From: Wolfiporia cocos | Taxonomy: Eukaryota; Basidiomycota; Agaricomycetes; Polyporales; Phaeolaceae | Length of the DNA stretch: 64,000 bases | Direction: 5' to 3' | NCBI GenBank assembly: GCA_029448655.1 | Contig: JACCLO010000006.1 | Span: 1,550,001 to 1,614,000, forward strand | In this document: one piece after another, positions 54,228-64,000 of the stretch | Layout: each line of letters begins with the position of its first letter | Position numbering within the stretch: the stretch's first letter is position 1 | The notes under the pieces: generated by a model | The model's input: only the letters and a program-made list of their open reading frames with translations | What the model was told of the DNA's origin: nothing | Database searches by the model: none | Program-made: the position numbers and the translations under genes

Positions 54228-55698
54228 GGTATACCTGAGTATACGGTTCTGCTTTTTCGTACTTGAAAAGATAAAGCTAGTATATACGTGTGTAATCTAA
54301 CGGCAGGAACTCCAGTAGCTGCATATGTCGAAGTAGGCTACAGGGACGGAAGAAATAGTGGCAATTGTATCATTCACTAATGTAACGATGCTGTCGAAAA
54401 GGATCTTGCATGTTGTAAATTATTGTTGACGTACGTGAGAACCTGCCTGGTCATTTTATCATTGTACTCAGTTTGTGGGCTGTTGAATTCACCTGAGACG
54501 CGGAATACTATGATCCTGCCACTTCACATCGCTCGTACAGGGGGAAGTAAACTATCCTGAGCTCTAGAATCTCTCGATACACGAGGTCGTTGCTTTTCGG
54601 AGCTTACGAGCCACAATTTCGAACGCCGATGATACCTGTGTCGATTCAGTCTTCTGTGTGTGTGGAATGAAACACAGCTCGCCACAATGCATGTGAACAA
54701 CAAACCTGAAGCAGGAGTGGGGAGATCGGGCAGCACACCAATATAACTTTGGGACTAAGTGCTCCATAGTCTTGCCAAAATCGGGGAGCATCATCAGCAA
54801 ATGCTACCAGTATGAATACCAGCACGAACAACAGCCTCTAATTCAAAGTGCCACCGATATAATCCTCCCACGTATCTCATTAATTCCATCGCTTTGCTGA
54901 TAGCATGACTCGTCAGCTAGCCTGCGGTTTATGTCTTGTTGCCATTTGTGTGCATGCCCTCTCAACCTCATTATTGCATGTACCTCTTCTTCCTGGCCTG
55001 TCAATATAGGATCGATGAGACAGATTGTTAAAGTGGTGTCAATATCCCATGCCTTCATGTTGGTTGTGTTGAACATTGCACAATGTCTTTGTCATCTGAC
55101 GTGAAATACTATGTTGAAAAGCACACTCACCAGGTCATATCGTGTGATCATTAGCTGGTGCGAACAGAGAGTCTCATCACAGACATACGACTCACCCAAC
55201 TTCCACGAATCCTCCGATATACTGTCGTTGTATCTGCTTATGCATTGCGTTGTAATGTAGCTGTCCAGGGAGTTAGAAAAAGAAATGCATCCTCAGATGT
55301 GATCGTGCCTATTGACAATCTTATGTGAGCATGTGTCATATGAGTACATTCCGCAGCGTCACCATCTAGAGACAGTGAGAGATATATCCCAGATAGTACA
55401 GGCAATTCAGGAAGGCTATCACAGTCAGCATATCATAGATCAAAGATGAATCAGCTTTATTGGTCGCAGAGCGATCTACTCTAGCTCAAGTGGTCGTGCG
55501 CGCCGCGTTGTGTGGCGCATGCCACTCTATGTCTATGGCTCCTGAGGCTGCCACTCAGTTTCGGCCTGGCCTTTGAACCACAAATTCATTACAGTCTGAA
55601 TCCTCCTTGAAAATCAATCCCAAGCCAGGCCTTGAATTCCAAGCACTCAATGTTGGTCTCGATTAGCAGCATTTACATAAATACAAATCGACTTCAAT
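54228..55698. other. Intergenic DNA with a decayed RhoGEF fragment
   Basis: Mostly non-coding; the part about 54740-54930 resembles the DH-domain exon region of the gene just upstream (listed separately). The right end is the BUB1 promoter. Confidence 0.45.
54740..54930 (+). pseudogene. Degraded fragment of RhoGEF DH domain
   Basis: By eye, 54783-54869 aligns with 51545-51630 of the RhoGEF gene: CATCATC(G/A)GC(G/A)AATGCTA, then a variable stretch, then CCTCT(C/A)AT(A/T)CA... and GATATAATCCTC, which in the functional copy encodes HPLIQSVADIILE. The next exon start (CTAGCCTG) also has a counterpart near 54917, after an intron-like gap. Stops and indels break the frame. It looks like an old tandem partial duplication. 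Confidence 0.5.
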
Positions 55699-58600
55699 AT
55701 GAAGGACGCGTGTCACGTGGATAACGCGTCGGGGCGCGACCCGAACAAGCGCCAGCGCCAGAAACGCGACCATCGTGACCTCCTTGCCATTGCCATCATC
55801 ATCGGCTTCATGGACCCGACTCTCCAACAACGGCTCGCGCAAGAATGCAAAACATACCGCGCGAAAATTGATACTGCGCTTGAAGAAGATCCTGACCCGC
55901 TCACGGCGTACGATGCCTTTGTAAATTGGACGCTTGAGCACTACCCACAGGACCAGATCGCGCACTCCGGGCTCCTCGAGCTGCTCGAGGAGGCAACGCG
56001 CAAGTTCAAGGACGATGCTGCGTACCGGGGCGACCTGAGGTACCTGAAGCTATGGGCGCTGTATGCCAGTCATGTCGAAGACGCGTCCGTCGTGTATACA
56101 TTCCTGTTCGCGAATGGAATTGGGACGATATACGCACTAACATACTGGGAGTATGCTGCTGCTCTCGAGCGTAAGGGAAAGTGAGTAACAAACGACCGCT
56201 CTTAGAAATCAAACATTCGACTATAGTGTAGACGAACAGAGGCGGAGACAGCGTACAAACTAGGCATCAAGCGCCGCGCACGTCCCGTCGACCCCCTCAA
56301 GCGGCGATATGAAGATTTCAAGAACGGATCGGGTGCATCTACAAGTCTCAATCCCGACACCGACGCTCTGTGGAAAGATGCCCCAGCTCAGACTCGAGCC
56401 CTCCGCCGTGACCCGTTTATGCACTACTCTCCGCATCCCTTTCCATCGTCTTCCTCCTCTTCAACTACTTCATCCGTTCCATCTGCCTCTAACACCGACC
56501 CACACGGTAGCGCGCGCGACCGCTATGCGCTGATGCTCGCGCCCCCGCCTCCAGGCAAGCGCCCCGAGAGGCTGCGCTTTACCCTCTCTTTGCTCTTCAC
56601 AGATGACGGCGTAGAGTACAGCATGCAGGAGGCACGGGCGCGCGCGATGGGCCTACTCGGCAAGAAGTGGCTCCCGCCGCCTTCTGCCGCCTCGTTGCAA
56701 TCGGCGCCGTCCAAGGGCGGGAGGAAGGAGGAGAGGACGCGGACAAAGACATACGCGGAGCCGACGATGACGCTCGCGACACGCGAGGCGATGGCAGATG
56801 TGTTTGGGATGTACAACGCGCCCGAGGCGACCGTGCGTTACGGCGCTGTGCTGGACAAGGATAGGTACAAGCCCGTGGAAATCGAGCCGATCACGCCGAG
56901 TGCGAACCAGGTGAGAGCGCTGAGCAATGAGAATGCATACAAGACCCCAAGAAGCAACGAGAATGCAGGGGTGAAAGCACCTGGTGCGGACATCGTTCCT
57001 TTGTCTTCATTCATTGTTGACGATGATGGCGGATGACAGCGTTCCGCCCATATGTGGACGAAAATGCCAACGCTAAAAGCGAGAACGTCATACCCGCACC
57101 GCCAAAGGTGAGGCCGTCTCCTCAATGATCATGACGGTTACTCATTTCGATACAGTTCAAGCCCTTCGTCGATCCTGAAGAGCAAAGCAGACAACTTGTG
57201 TTCGACCCGAGCGCAAGTACGAGCGGCCGACGCGCTCTCGCCGTCAAAGAAACAGCTACACCAGCACCCACCTCCGATGAGAATGCTCATGCCGCAGATC
57301 ACCAGCAGCAGCAACAGACCAAGTTGCCTGTACCGATATTCACTCCCAGCACGGGCTCTGGCGGACGTCGGGTGCTTGGGGTCAAAGAAACCGCCACGAC
57401 GCCTGCAGGAGGCGAGAACGAGAACAGAACTGCGCGTACAGCCAAACCGCACAATATTTTCAAGCCTGTGGAGGGAGCGAAAGCCAAGCCGGTGGGGGGC
57501 TTGTCATTCTCTGTGTTCACACCCGCACCGCAAGACGCGCGGGACAGGTTGCAGCTGCAGGCACGGCAGAGCGCCTCGTCCGGCGGGCAGGCGCGGAGTA
57601 TATCTCCCGAAGAGCGCGTGAACGTGTTCAAACCCATGCCACTTAAGGACGAGGACGCGGATTTCCCCGCGAACGTATTCAGTCGGCTCCCGGCGCGGAA
57701 TGAGAATGCCAACGCGGGTGCTAGTGGGAAGGCGGCATTCAAGCCGTATGTGGACGAGAACGCGGCGAATCAGCCGAGAGCGAGACCCATTCTTAGCGAG
57801 CGCGTCTTTGGTCCACCACTTACGCAGGATGACCAGCAGGCACAAGAGTCAAGTTCGGAATCCTCTTCGGAGGGGTATGAGGAACAATACGAAGAGGGTC
57901 AATTTGAGGAGCAGGAATATTTCGTCCAGGACGCCTCAGACGACGAGCAGTACTCAGATCAGTATGATGAGCCAACGCACACCGAGAGCAGAGTGTTCGA
58001 CCACACGCCTGTTGCCTACCAAAACGAGGGAGACAGCATGTACGAGGACGAGCATCAGCCGCCGCTCGGCGGTCGGTTTGGCCAGTTCGACGTGATGACG
58101 CCAATCACGGAGCGCACTTACGAGTACACAATGAGCACACGCGGATCGGCGACACCAAGCCAGCCGCTCGCGGTTTTCCGAGACCCTGTGGAGACGGCGG
58201 AGCAGCTGGCGGCAGAGCTGCGTGCAGAAGATGAAGACGGGCAGAAGAACTACGACGTGACGGAAGACTTGGTTTCTTCGACAATCGAGAAGACGGGCTC
58301 CCTCAGTTTGACGGACGCGCTCAACGCCGCGGATGCGTTCAAGCCGCCGAACCCGTGCAATCCTTTTGACCCGCCAATCGTCTCGACGCTCCTCTCGCTC
58401 ATCCAGCCTGAGCGCGACGCCGACTTCCACGACTTGAAGCACGCAGAGGCTAATCAGCTCGATGCGCTGCAGAAGTTCGCGAAGAAGCGGACGCGGCGAC
58501 ATAGCGGGAACACGACTGGGCGGCTCTTGGAAGATGCGGAGACCCTGCGAATCTCGCTCGCGGACCGGCAATTTGCCGTCGTCGACAAGCTGGGCGAGGG

Positions 58601-59570
58601 CGGCTTCGGTGCAGTTTTCGAGGCGATCGACCTTGATTTACGGGAGCATGGCGATGAGGACGACGAGGACAGCTTGCAGGGCTTGTTGGCGCTCAAAGTT
58701 GTCAAGCCACGCAACCTCTGGGAGTTCCACGTTCTCCGCCGGATGCACCGCATCCTTCCTCCTGAGCTCTGCCAGTCAATCATACTCCCGCAGGCGTTGT
58801 ACGCGTTCCGCGATGAGAGTTTCCTCGTGCTCGAGCTTTGCAGACAAGGCACGCTACTCGACATCGTGAACCGCGCCAGCGCAGCGGGCATCTCGCAGCA
58901 GGGCGCGTGCCTCGACGAGCTTCTCGTGATCTTCTTCACGATCGAACTCATGCGCCTGCTCGAAGGCCTTCATCACGCGGGCTTCATCCACGGCGACGTC
59001 AAGATTGACAATTGCCTGCTGCGCCTCGAGGACGTCCCCGGCCCCCCGTCCGCATGGACGAGTGTGTATCAACCATCCGGCGAGGGCGGCTGGAAGCATA
59101 AAGGCATCAAGATGATCGATTTCGGCCGCACGATCGACACGGCGCTCTTCCCCGCAGGTCAGCAATACATCGCGGAGTGGCCGACCGACGCGCGCGATTG
59201 TCTGGAGATTCGTGAGGGGCGTCCGTGGACGTTCCAAACGGACTACTTTGGTCTGGCAGGCATCATCTACTGCATGCTGTACGGAAAGTACATCGAGACG
59301 TCGTCGGTGGTGCCTGTCCCCGGCGAGCAGCGGTACAGGCTCGCGGCGCCTCTGAAGCGGTACTGGCAGGTTGATCTGTGGACCAGGCTCTTTGACCTCC
59401 TGCTAAATCCTAGCCTTGTGCGCGAAGACGGTCAGTTACCGATATGTGACGAGCTGGCCGAGCTGCGCATCGAGATGGAGGAATGGTTGCAGACCAACTG
59501 CAACCGGGCAAGCAACAGCTTGAAAGGTCTCTTGAAAAAGATTGGCGTTTCCATCCTGGGCGGGCGATAA
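55699..59570 (+). CDS. BUB1: Spindle-checkpoint kinase Bub1
   Basis: Four exons (55699-56180, 56232-56983, 57040-57107, 57156-59570) close to 1238 residues. The N-terminal Mad3/BUB1 TPR region (residues ~35-200; DPLTAYDAFVNWTLEHYP, LRYLKLWALYASHVEDASVV, IGTIYALTYWEYAAALER, YKLGIKRRARPVDPLKRRYE) binds Knl1-type kinetochore proteins. A long disordered middle repeats short motifs such as (N/D)ENA and F(K/R)P(F/Y)VDEN. The kinase domain fills the last ~380 residues: glycine loop LGEGGFGAVFEA, VAIK-like LLALKVVKP, HGDVKIDN (HGD in place of HRD, as in other Bub1 kinases) and IDFGRTID. It phosphorylates histone H2A and recruits shugoshin and checkpoint proteins in mitosis. A shorter product could start at the Met at about 55810. 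No damage. Confidence 0.93.
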
Positions 59571-59883
59571 TATACCCAACCCTCTGTGATACATACATAC
59601 CTTATTGCACTTGTCTATTACCGCCTACAGAGTCGTTGAAAATGACCTAGTTTCATCTCATAGATTCAGAGTTGTTTTCAATCCATTTTGCATTGCATGA
59701 CAACAAATTGGAGCAAACGACATGACGAGCGAACGACAACAGTGAATTGCGACGAGAGCACACACCCGGCACGGTTGGTCCTACTGAACTAGGCCCACCT
59801 CAACCATAGCATCTTGGCAGACAGCAAGAACCCGGCGCATTGAGTCATCAACGTCAACGGTGTGTACATGCACCCGTGCCGCC
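59571..59883. terminator. Shared 3' region of convergent BUB1 and PBP1
   Basis: 313 bp between two converging stop codons; it must carry both polyadenylation regions. AT-rich patches are present, but no clear AATAAA was identified. Confidence 0.5.
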
Positions 59884-60956
59884 TCAGGCATGTCCGACGC
59901 CGCCCATCTGGACGGGTGGCGCTTGCGAAGGATCGTAGCCATGAGGGGGAGGCGGGGGCATCATCATCGGGTAGGGCACAGCATGTTGAACTAGACAAGC
60001 GGCGTCATGAGCCCAGCTAGCCAGCTACAAAAAAAAAAGCAACACGTACGTTGGGGACTTTGGTGATAGTACGGATGCGCATGCGATGGAACGGGAGTGG
60101 GCGGCATCGATGGCCGGGGGCCGACACCGTTCGGTGGTGGGGGGTACGCGCCTGGCGGGGGCATGTACGCTTGCGGAGCTGGTTGCGCACTTGTCAGACG
60201 AGCATGTCCCAGCTTTCAAATGCGAAGATACGTACGCGGCATCTGGGCCATCGGGGGACCAGGGTACATCGCTGCATGCGCGCGGACGGCTCATCAGTGC
60301 ATGCGTGAGCGCCGGTCAAACGAACGCACCATTTGGCGGCATGTGAGGATATGGCATCGGCTGCATGAACGGCGGCGCAGGCATGTATGCACCGGGCGGG
60401 GGCGGACCCATGCCAGGCATCATGGGCTAAAAGAGATTGAACATGAAGATTATCAGGTATGGCTGCTGACGAGACTCACCTGGCCGGGGTAATAGGGAGG
60501 GTAGTACATGTAACCACGTGCGGCAGCGGCAGCGGCAGCCTGCGCCGCGGCGCTGTCTCCTTCTTCGTAGGGTGGCGGGGGCATCCCCGAAGGCGGGGGA
60601 GGGTGAGCCATCGGTGGGGACTGCTGCTGGGGCGGGGTCTGGATGGGCGGGAACATAAACGAGTAACGCTTTCCGTTGTATGGCCAGGTCGGGTCTGTAC
60701 AGTCATCGAGGTCAATGAACAAACGTTCACGACACGACCCAACCACGACACTCACTGATCTGCGACGCCTCGACGTACTTCGCGTGCTTGAACGGGTTGA
60801 AGTCGTCCTTGATGTGCACCGGCGGCGACTTCTTCAGCGCGCGCCCAAAGAACGGGTTCGGCGCCGCCTGCTGCGGCGACGCTGCGGCCTCTGCCTGCTT
60901 CGGCTTCGGCGACGCCGTCCCGTTGGCCACTCCGTTCGTCGGGGCAGCGCCCGCCT

Positions 60957-60990
<34 letters not shown>

Positions 60991-63900
60991 TGGGCGGAAC
61001 AGCGACGCGTTGACGTTCAAGCGCGCCTGCGTCGCCGGCGACATCGGGGCCGTCTCGCGTGCGGCTGCCGCGGCTGCGCGAGCCGGGGAAGGCGCCGCGG
61101 CGGACGCGCGCTTGCCCTTGAACGGCGGGATCGGCTGGATGACCATGCTGATCCGCCCGGACTTGCCCTCGACAAGCTTCGCAGGCTTGGACTCGGAGCT
61201 GCCAGGGGTCGGAGACCCGTTGGGGGCGTTAGCCGAAGGAGCGGCGCCGGTAGAGGGGGTCGCGCTGAACGCGCCGATGGCGCGCGCACGTGTGGAGGCG
61301 GCGTCCTTGGTAGCCTTTTCGCGGATCTGGCGCTGCTTCTCCTCGTCCTTGGCGAGGATAGGCACGAGGTCGTCTGGGATCGGCTTGTTCAGCTGCAGGG
61401 CGTGTGCGAGAGCGTGCATCTGTCAACATATACATCCGACAGGAACAAAGCAGCGGGCGCACCTTGAAGCTCTGGCTGAACTTGACGAGCTCCGCCATGC
61501 GCTTGTCCATCTCGTTCTTCATGAGCGCCTGCTTCTTCTTCATGAGCCTGTCCTTCTCGCTCGACACAAACTCGCGGAACGCCGGGACCGCGTCTGCCGC
61601 AGGCTGTTCCGCCGCCGCCACAACCACCACAGGACATGCGCGCGTCAGCCCATGCACTTCTCACAGTACGCGAGCACGGTCGCACCTTGTTCTCCGCGCT
61701 CGGCGCAGGCGACGCAGCCTTGGGCGGCGGCGTGCCCTTGCCCTCCTTCTCCTTCTCGTCCTTCTTCGCGCCGTCCTCCTTCTTCTCCTTCTCCTTCTCC
61801 TTCTCCTTCTCCGCTGCAGGGGTCACGGCGACCTTCGGCAGCTCGCTCTTGCCCGAGGCGGCTTTGCGCGCGCCAGGCGGGACATACGCGTTCGCGCCAC
61901 GGACGACCGCACCGTACCTACACATCACGCGCGACCCGTCAAGCACCACCCAACCCACAAAAGAAGAGAGAACGCAAACACACGCACTTCTCCTCCTCGT
62001 TCGTCCCGCTCTCGCCCACAAAGTTCTGCGTCCGCTCCTCCGCCACATGCGCATTGTTCGCTGTGCTCTGCACGGCGCACAACCATCATCAGCACCACAT
62101 CCCGCCCGCCGCACACACCCGCACGCACCTGCATGATCTCGTTCGCGATCGCCGCCGCGCGCCGCTCGCGCTCCTTAAAGTCCGGCGCGCTCCTATCCAG
62201 CTTCGTCGTGTACGCCTCCTCGTCGAACCCCGCGCGCACGCCAAACAGCCGCTCGTTCGCCGCGAACTGGTCCCACGCGCCCCCGCCCGCGCCGCTCCCG
62301 AACGTGAGCTCGTCCCGCGCCGAGCCCGTCGTCGGCAGCAGCGGCGGCGACAGCGGCGCCGGCTCGTCCGGGTTGTCGTCCGCCCACGCCTTCAGCTCCC
62401 GCGCCTTTGGCGCCGAGGCCTTGCTGATGTCCGTGTCGGTCTTGAACGCTGGAAGGGGGGGAGGCGGTCAGCAGGCGCATATATGGAGCTAGCATATCGC
62501 GAGGAGCGTGCGCGGCGACGCAGGGGCGGCCGCGTGCCACTCGCCAGGCGCACCGGGCCATCCAGCCGACCCGGCACGCGCGCCCGCTCGGACGGACGGA
62601 CGACGACGGACCACTCACAGCGCATATCCCCAGTGCAAATTCAAAATGCAACAGTCCCGTCTGCACGCACGACGCAGCAAGAAGTCAAAGAAGCACAGGT
62701 GCTGCGCGGCGTGCCAGTGCCAGTGCCAGCACGTCGCGGCCGCGGCATTGCATGCCATCACGCAACACGTGTCCGCCCGCCGTCCATCCGTCTATCTATC
62801 TATCCAGCTACCCGGTCGCCAGCCGTGCGCGATCCAGGTACCCGCGCACGCACGAGGGAAAAGACAGGCCGCGCCCTCGCCGTCTGCGCGGGAAATGCGC
62901 GCCTCACTGCCGCGAGACCGAGTATATGCGCGCCTCGCAGCCGCGAGAGAGTGGCGCACGCCGCGCAGGCCTGCCTCCCGACTCACACTTTCCCCATCCT
63001 TCAAGCCACAAGCTGAAACACAAACAAGCACTCACAGTCCACCCCGTTCCCGTTCCCGTTCGCGCCCGCGCCGTTAACTCCATTCGGAGGGGCGCTCGCG
63101 CCCGCGGGCCCGCTCGAGTACGCCTCTACGTCAGCGGCGGCGACGAAGAGTGACTCGCGGATGGGCGCGCCGGGTGCGCCGAGGTCGCGCGCGTCGCGCA
63201 GCGTGACGCCGTCGTTGCCCGCACTCCCGACGACGCCCTCATAGCGTGTGTGCGCGCGCGTCGTCAGCGTAATCGTCGTGCCCTGTTGTTTCGCACACGG
63301 GGAGAGGGGTCAGCGTGAGAGGTGATTGGAGGTAAGAGGTGAGAGCGGAAGTGAGCGGTGAAAGGTGAGAGAGGAAGCGAGAGGTGAAAGGTGAGAGCGG
63401 AAGTGAGAGGTGAAAGGTGAAAGCGGAAGTGGGAAGTGAGAGCGGAGGTGAGAGGGTGGGTAGGCGGAGGACGGATTGCGTTACTCGCCGTGTGCAGCGA
63501 GAATGAGGAGGGACAGATGAGTAGGGGCTGAGGGCAAACCGGACAGGGAGTCCGGCGCAGACCCAATGGGGATATCAACCTAAACTGAGTGAAGGCGCGA
63601 CACACAGCACAGCTTCCCTCCACTGCAGCCACGACCAAGCACTGCTTCCCCACAAAGAGCACGGCGCACACACGCCCAGCCATCCCCGAACGCCACACCT
63701 GCCAAGTACGCGCAAACGCGAAAAGAAAGCGAGACTCACCGTGAGCCCGGCGATCTGCGCAAGCATGCGTTCCTGCTGGTTCGGGGTGCCGGCGCCGTTC
63801 GCGCGGCCGGCGAGCGGGGGGAACCCGCCGGCGGGGGCGCTGCCGGGGGCGCGGGGCGACGTCGGGCGATACGTCGGCGACGCGCGCGCGTTGTTCCAGG

Positions 63901-64000
63901 CCGGGGCGCGTCTGTGCGGAGCGGTCAGTCTCGGTGCGTCGGTACGGAGCACACGAAGCAAGTGGGAAATAGCGGTCGCACGCAGGCGTTGTCAAGGGCG
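59884..64000 (-). CDS. PBP1: Ataxin-2 / Pbp1 homologue (5' end beyond window)
   Basis: A spliced minus-strand gene whose first exon lies beyond 64000. Exons run from about 63911-63740 (ERMLAQIAGLT), then the Lsm domain (~63286-63038; GTTITLTTRAHTRYEGVVGS, GVTLRDARDLG, ESLFVAAADVEAY), then LsmAD (~62450-62130; WDQFAANERLFGVRAGFDEE, AYTTKLDRSAPDFKERERRA), a charged Lys/Glu region (61.7-61.9 kb), a helical stretch, and a PAM2 motif ARLNVNASLFRP (about 61.0 kb) that binds the MLLE domain of poly(A)-binding protein. The C-terminus is Pro/Met/Tyr-rich (YMPPPGAYPPPPNGVGPRP) and ends GVGHA at 59884. Ataxin-2 proteins act in mRNA stability, stress granules and TORC1 control. The Thr run directly after PAM2 is encoded by a (CGT)n tract. 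Confidence 0.88.
60957..60991 (-). repeat. Trinucleotide repeat encoding poly-Thr in PBP1
   Basis: About 11-12 tandem CGT units on the plus strand (ACG on the coding strand) give a run of about 12 threonines immediately after the PAM2 motif. Confidence 0.9.
61765..61812 (-). repeat. Purine-rich coding repeat encoding (KE)n
   Basis: CTTCTC-type hexamers on the plus strand encode alternating Lys-Glu (EKEKEKEKEKKED) in the charged linker of Pbp1. Confidence 0.8.
62451..63037 (-). other. Long PBP1 intron
   Basis: About 590 bp between the Lsm and LsmAD exons, roughly ten times the usual intron length here. Open frames in it are GC-rich chance frames. No embedded element or small RNA was recognised. 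Confidence 0.5.
63310..63460. repeat. Minisatellite in PBP1 intron
   Basis: Degenerate tandem units of the type GTGAGAGCGGAAGTGAGAGG / GTGAAAG within the ~450-bp intron 63287-63739. Each unit contains a GTGAGA-like motif resembling a 5' splice site when read on the plus strand, the opposite strand to the gene. Confidence 0.7.

Noticed and set aside
60676..63016. Large plus-strand frames of 263 and 742 codons over PBP1
   Set aside because: Antisense to conserved Lsm, LsmAD and PAM2 coding exons; Arg/Ala/Pro-rich composition is a GC-rich shadow.
1..64000. CRISPR arrays, operons, ribosome-binding sites, bacterial IS elements
   Set aside because: The window is eukaryotic: spliced genes and retroelements throughout; no direct-repeat/spacer arrays or prokaryotic gene packing seen.

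Overview
The window is nuclear DNA of a filamentous basidiomycete, most likely an agaricomycete. Most genes are split by many 45-75 nt introns with GTNNGT-like donors. Two genes belong to a DUF6535-type membrane family that I associate with agaricomycetes, and there is an agaricomycete-style Hsp70-like ATPase. Splice models below were built by hand from donor/acceptor sites plus family conservation. Where I say a model closes, all exons sum to a multiple of three with one open frame.

Layout. 1-25 kb: a SAM methyltransferase (-), a 614-bp hAT-like MITE with a perfect 8-bp target duplication, a coiled-coil gene (-), an Hsp70-like ATPase joined to a long Ala/Thr/Pro/Lys repeat tail (+), an intracellular GH13 alpha-amylase with 19 exons (+), a TDP2-like phosphodiesterase (-), a DUF6535 membrane protein (-) and the ribosome-assembly WD40 protein Sqt1/AAMP (+). 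25-33 kb: a GPI-anchored Ser-rich cell-surface protein (+), then an apparently intact two-ORF LINE (-). 34-38 kb: a second DUF6535 gene (+) and a 716-bp palindromic element carrying two inverted tRNA-like sequences.

38.5-50.2 kb: an F-box gene broken by two independent LTR insertions. The first is a 9.3-kb Ty3/gypsy element with apparently identical LTRs, a self-priming primer-binding site and a dUTPase domain between Gag and protease. The second is a 709-bp solo LTR 84 bp further along the host reading frame. The Ty3 copy is dead: it has three in-frame stops, a probable 5' frame disruption and an 1101-bp insertion at the end of the integrase.

50.6-64 kb is a conserved housekeeping block: a RhoGEF-PH-CNH exchange factor (+), a degraded fragment of its DH domain, BUB1 (+) and, convergent to it, the ataxin-2/Pbp1 gene (-), which runs off the right edge. 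The genes are unrelated in function (checkpoint, cell-wall Rho signalling, ribosome assembly, RNA granules, glycogen/starch metabolism), as is usual for a fungal chromosome arm; there is no metabolic cluster. The most unusual points are the dUTPase-bearing retrotransposon, the tRNA-like palindrome, and a set of very small exons (14, 4, 14 and 2 nt) needed to keep conserved residues in frame in three neighbouring genes.
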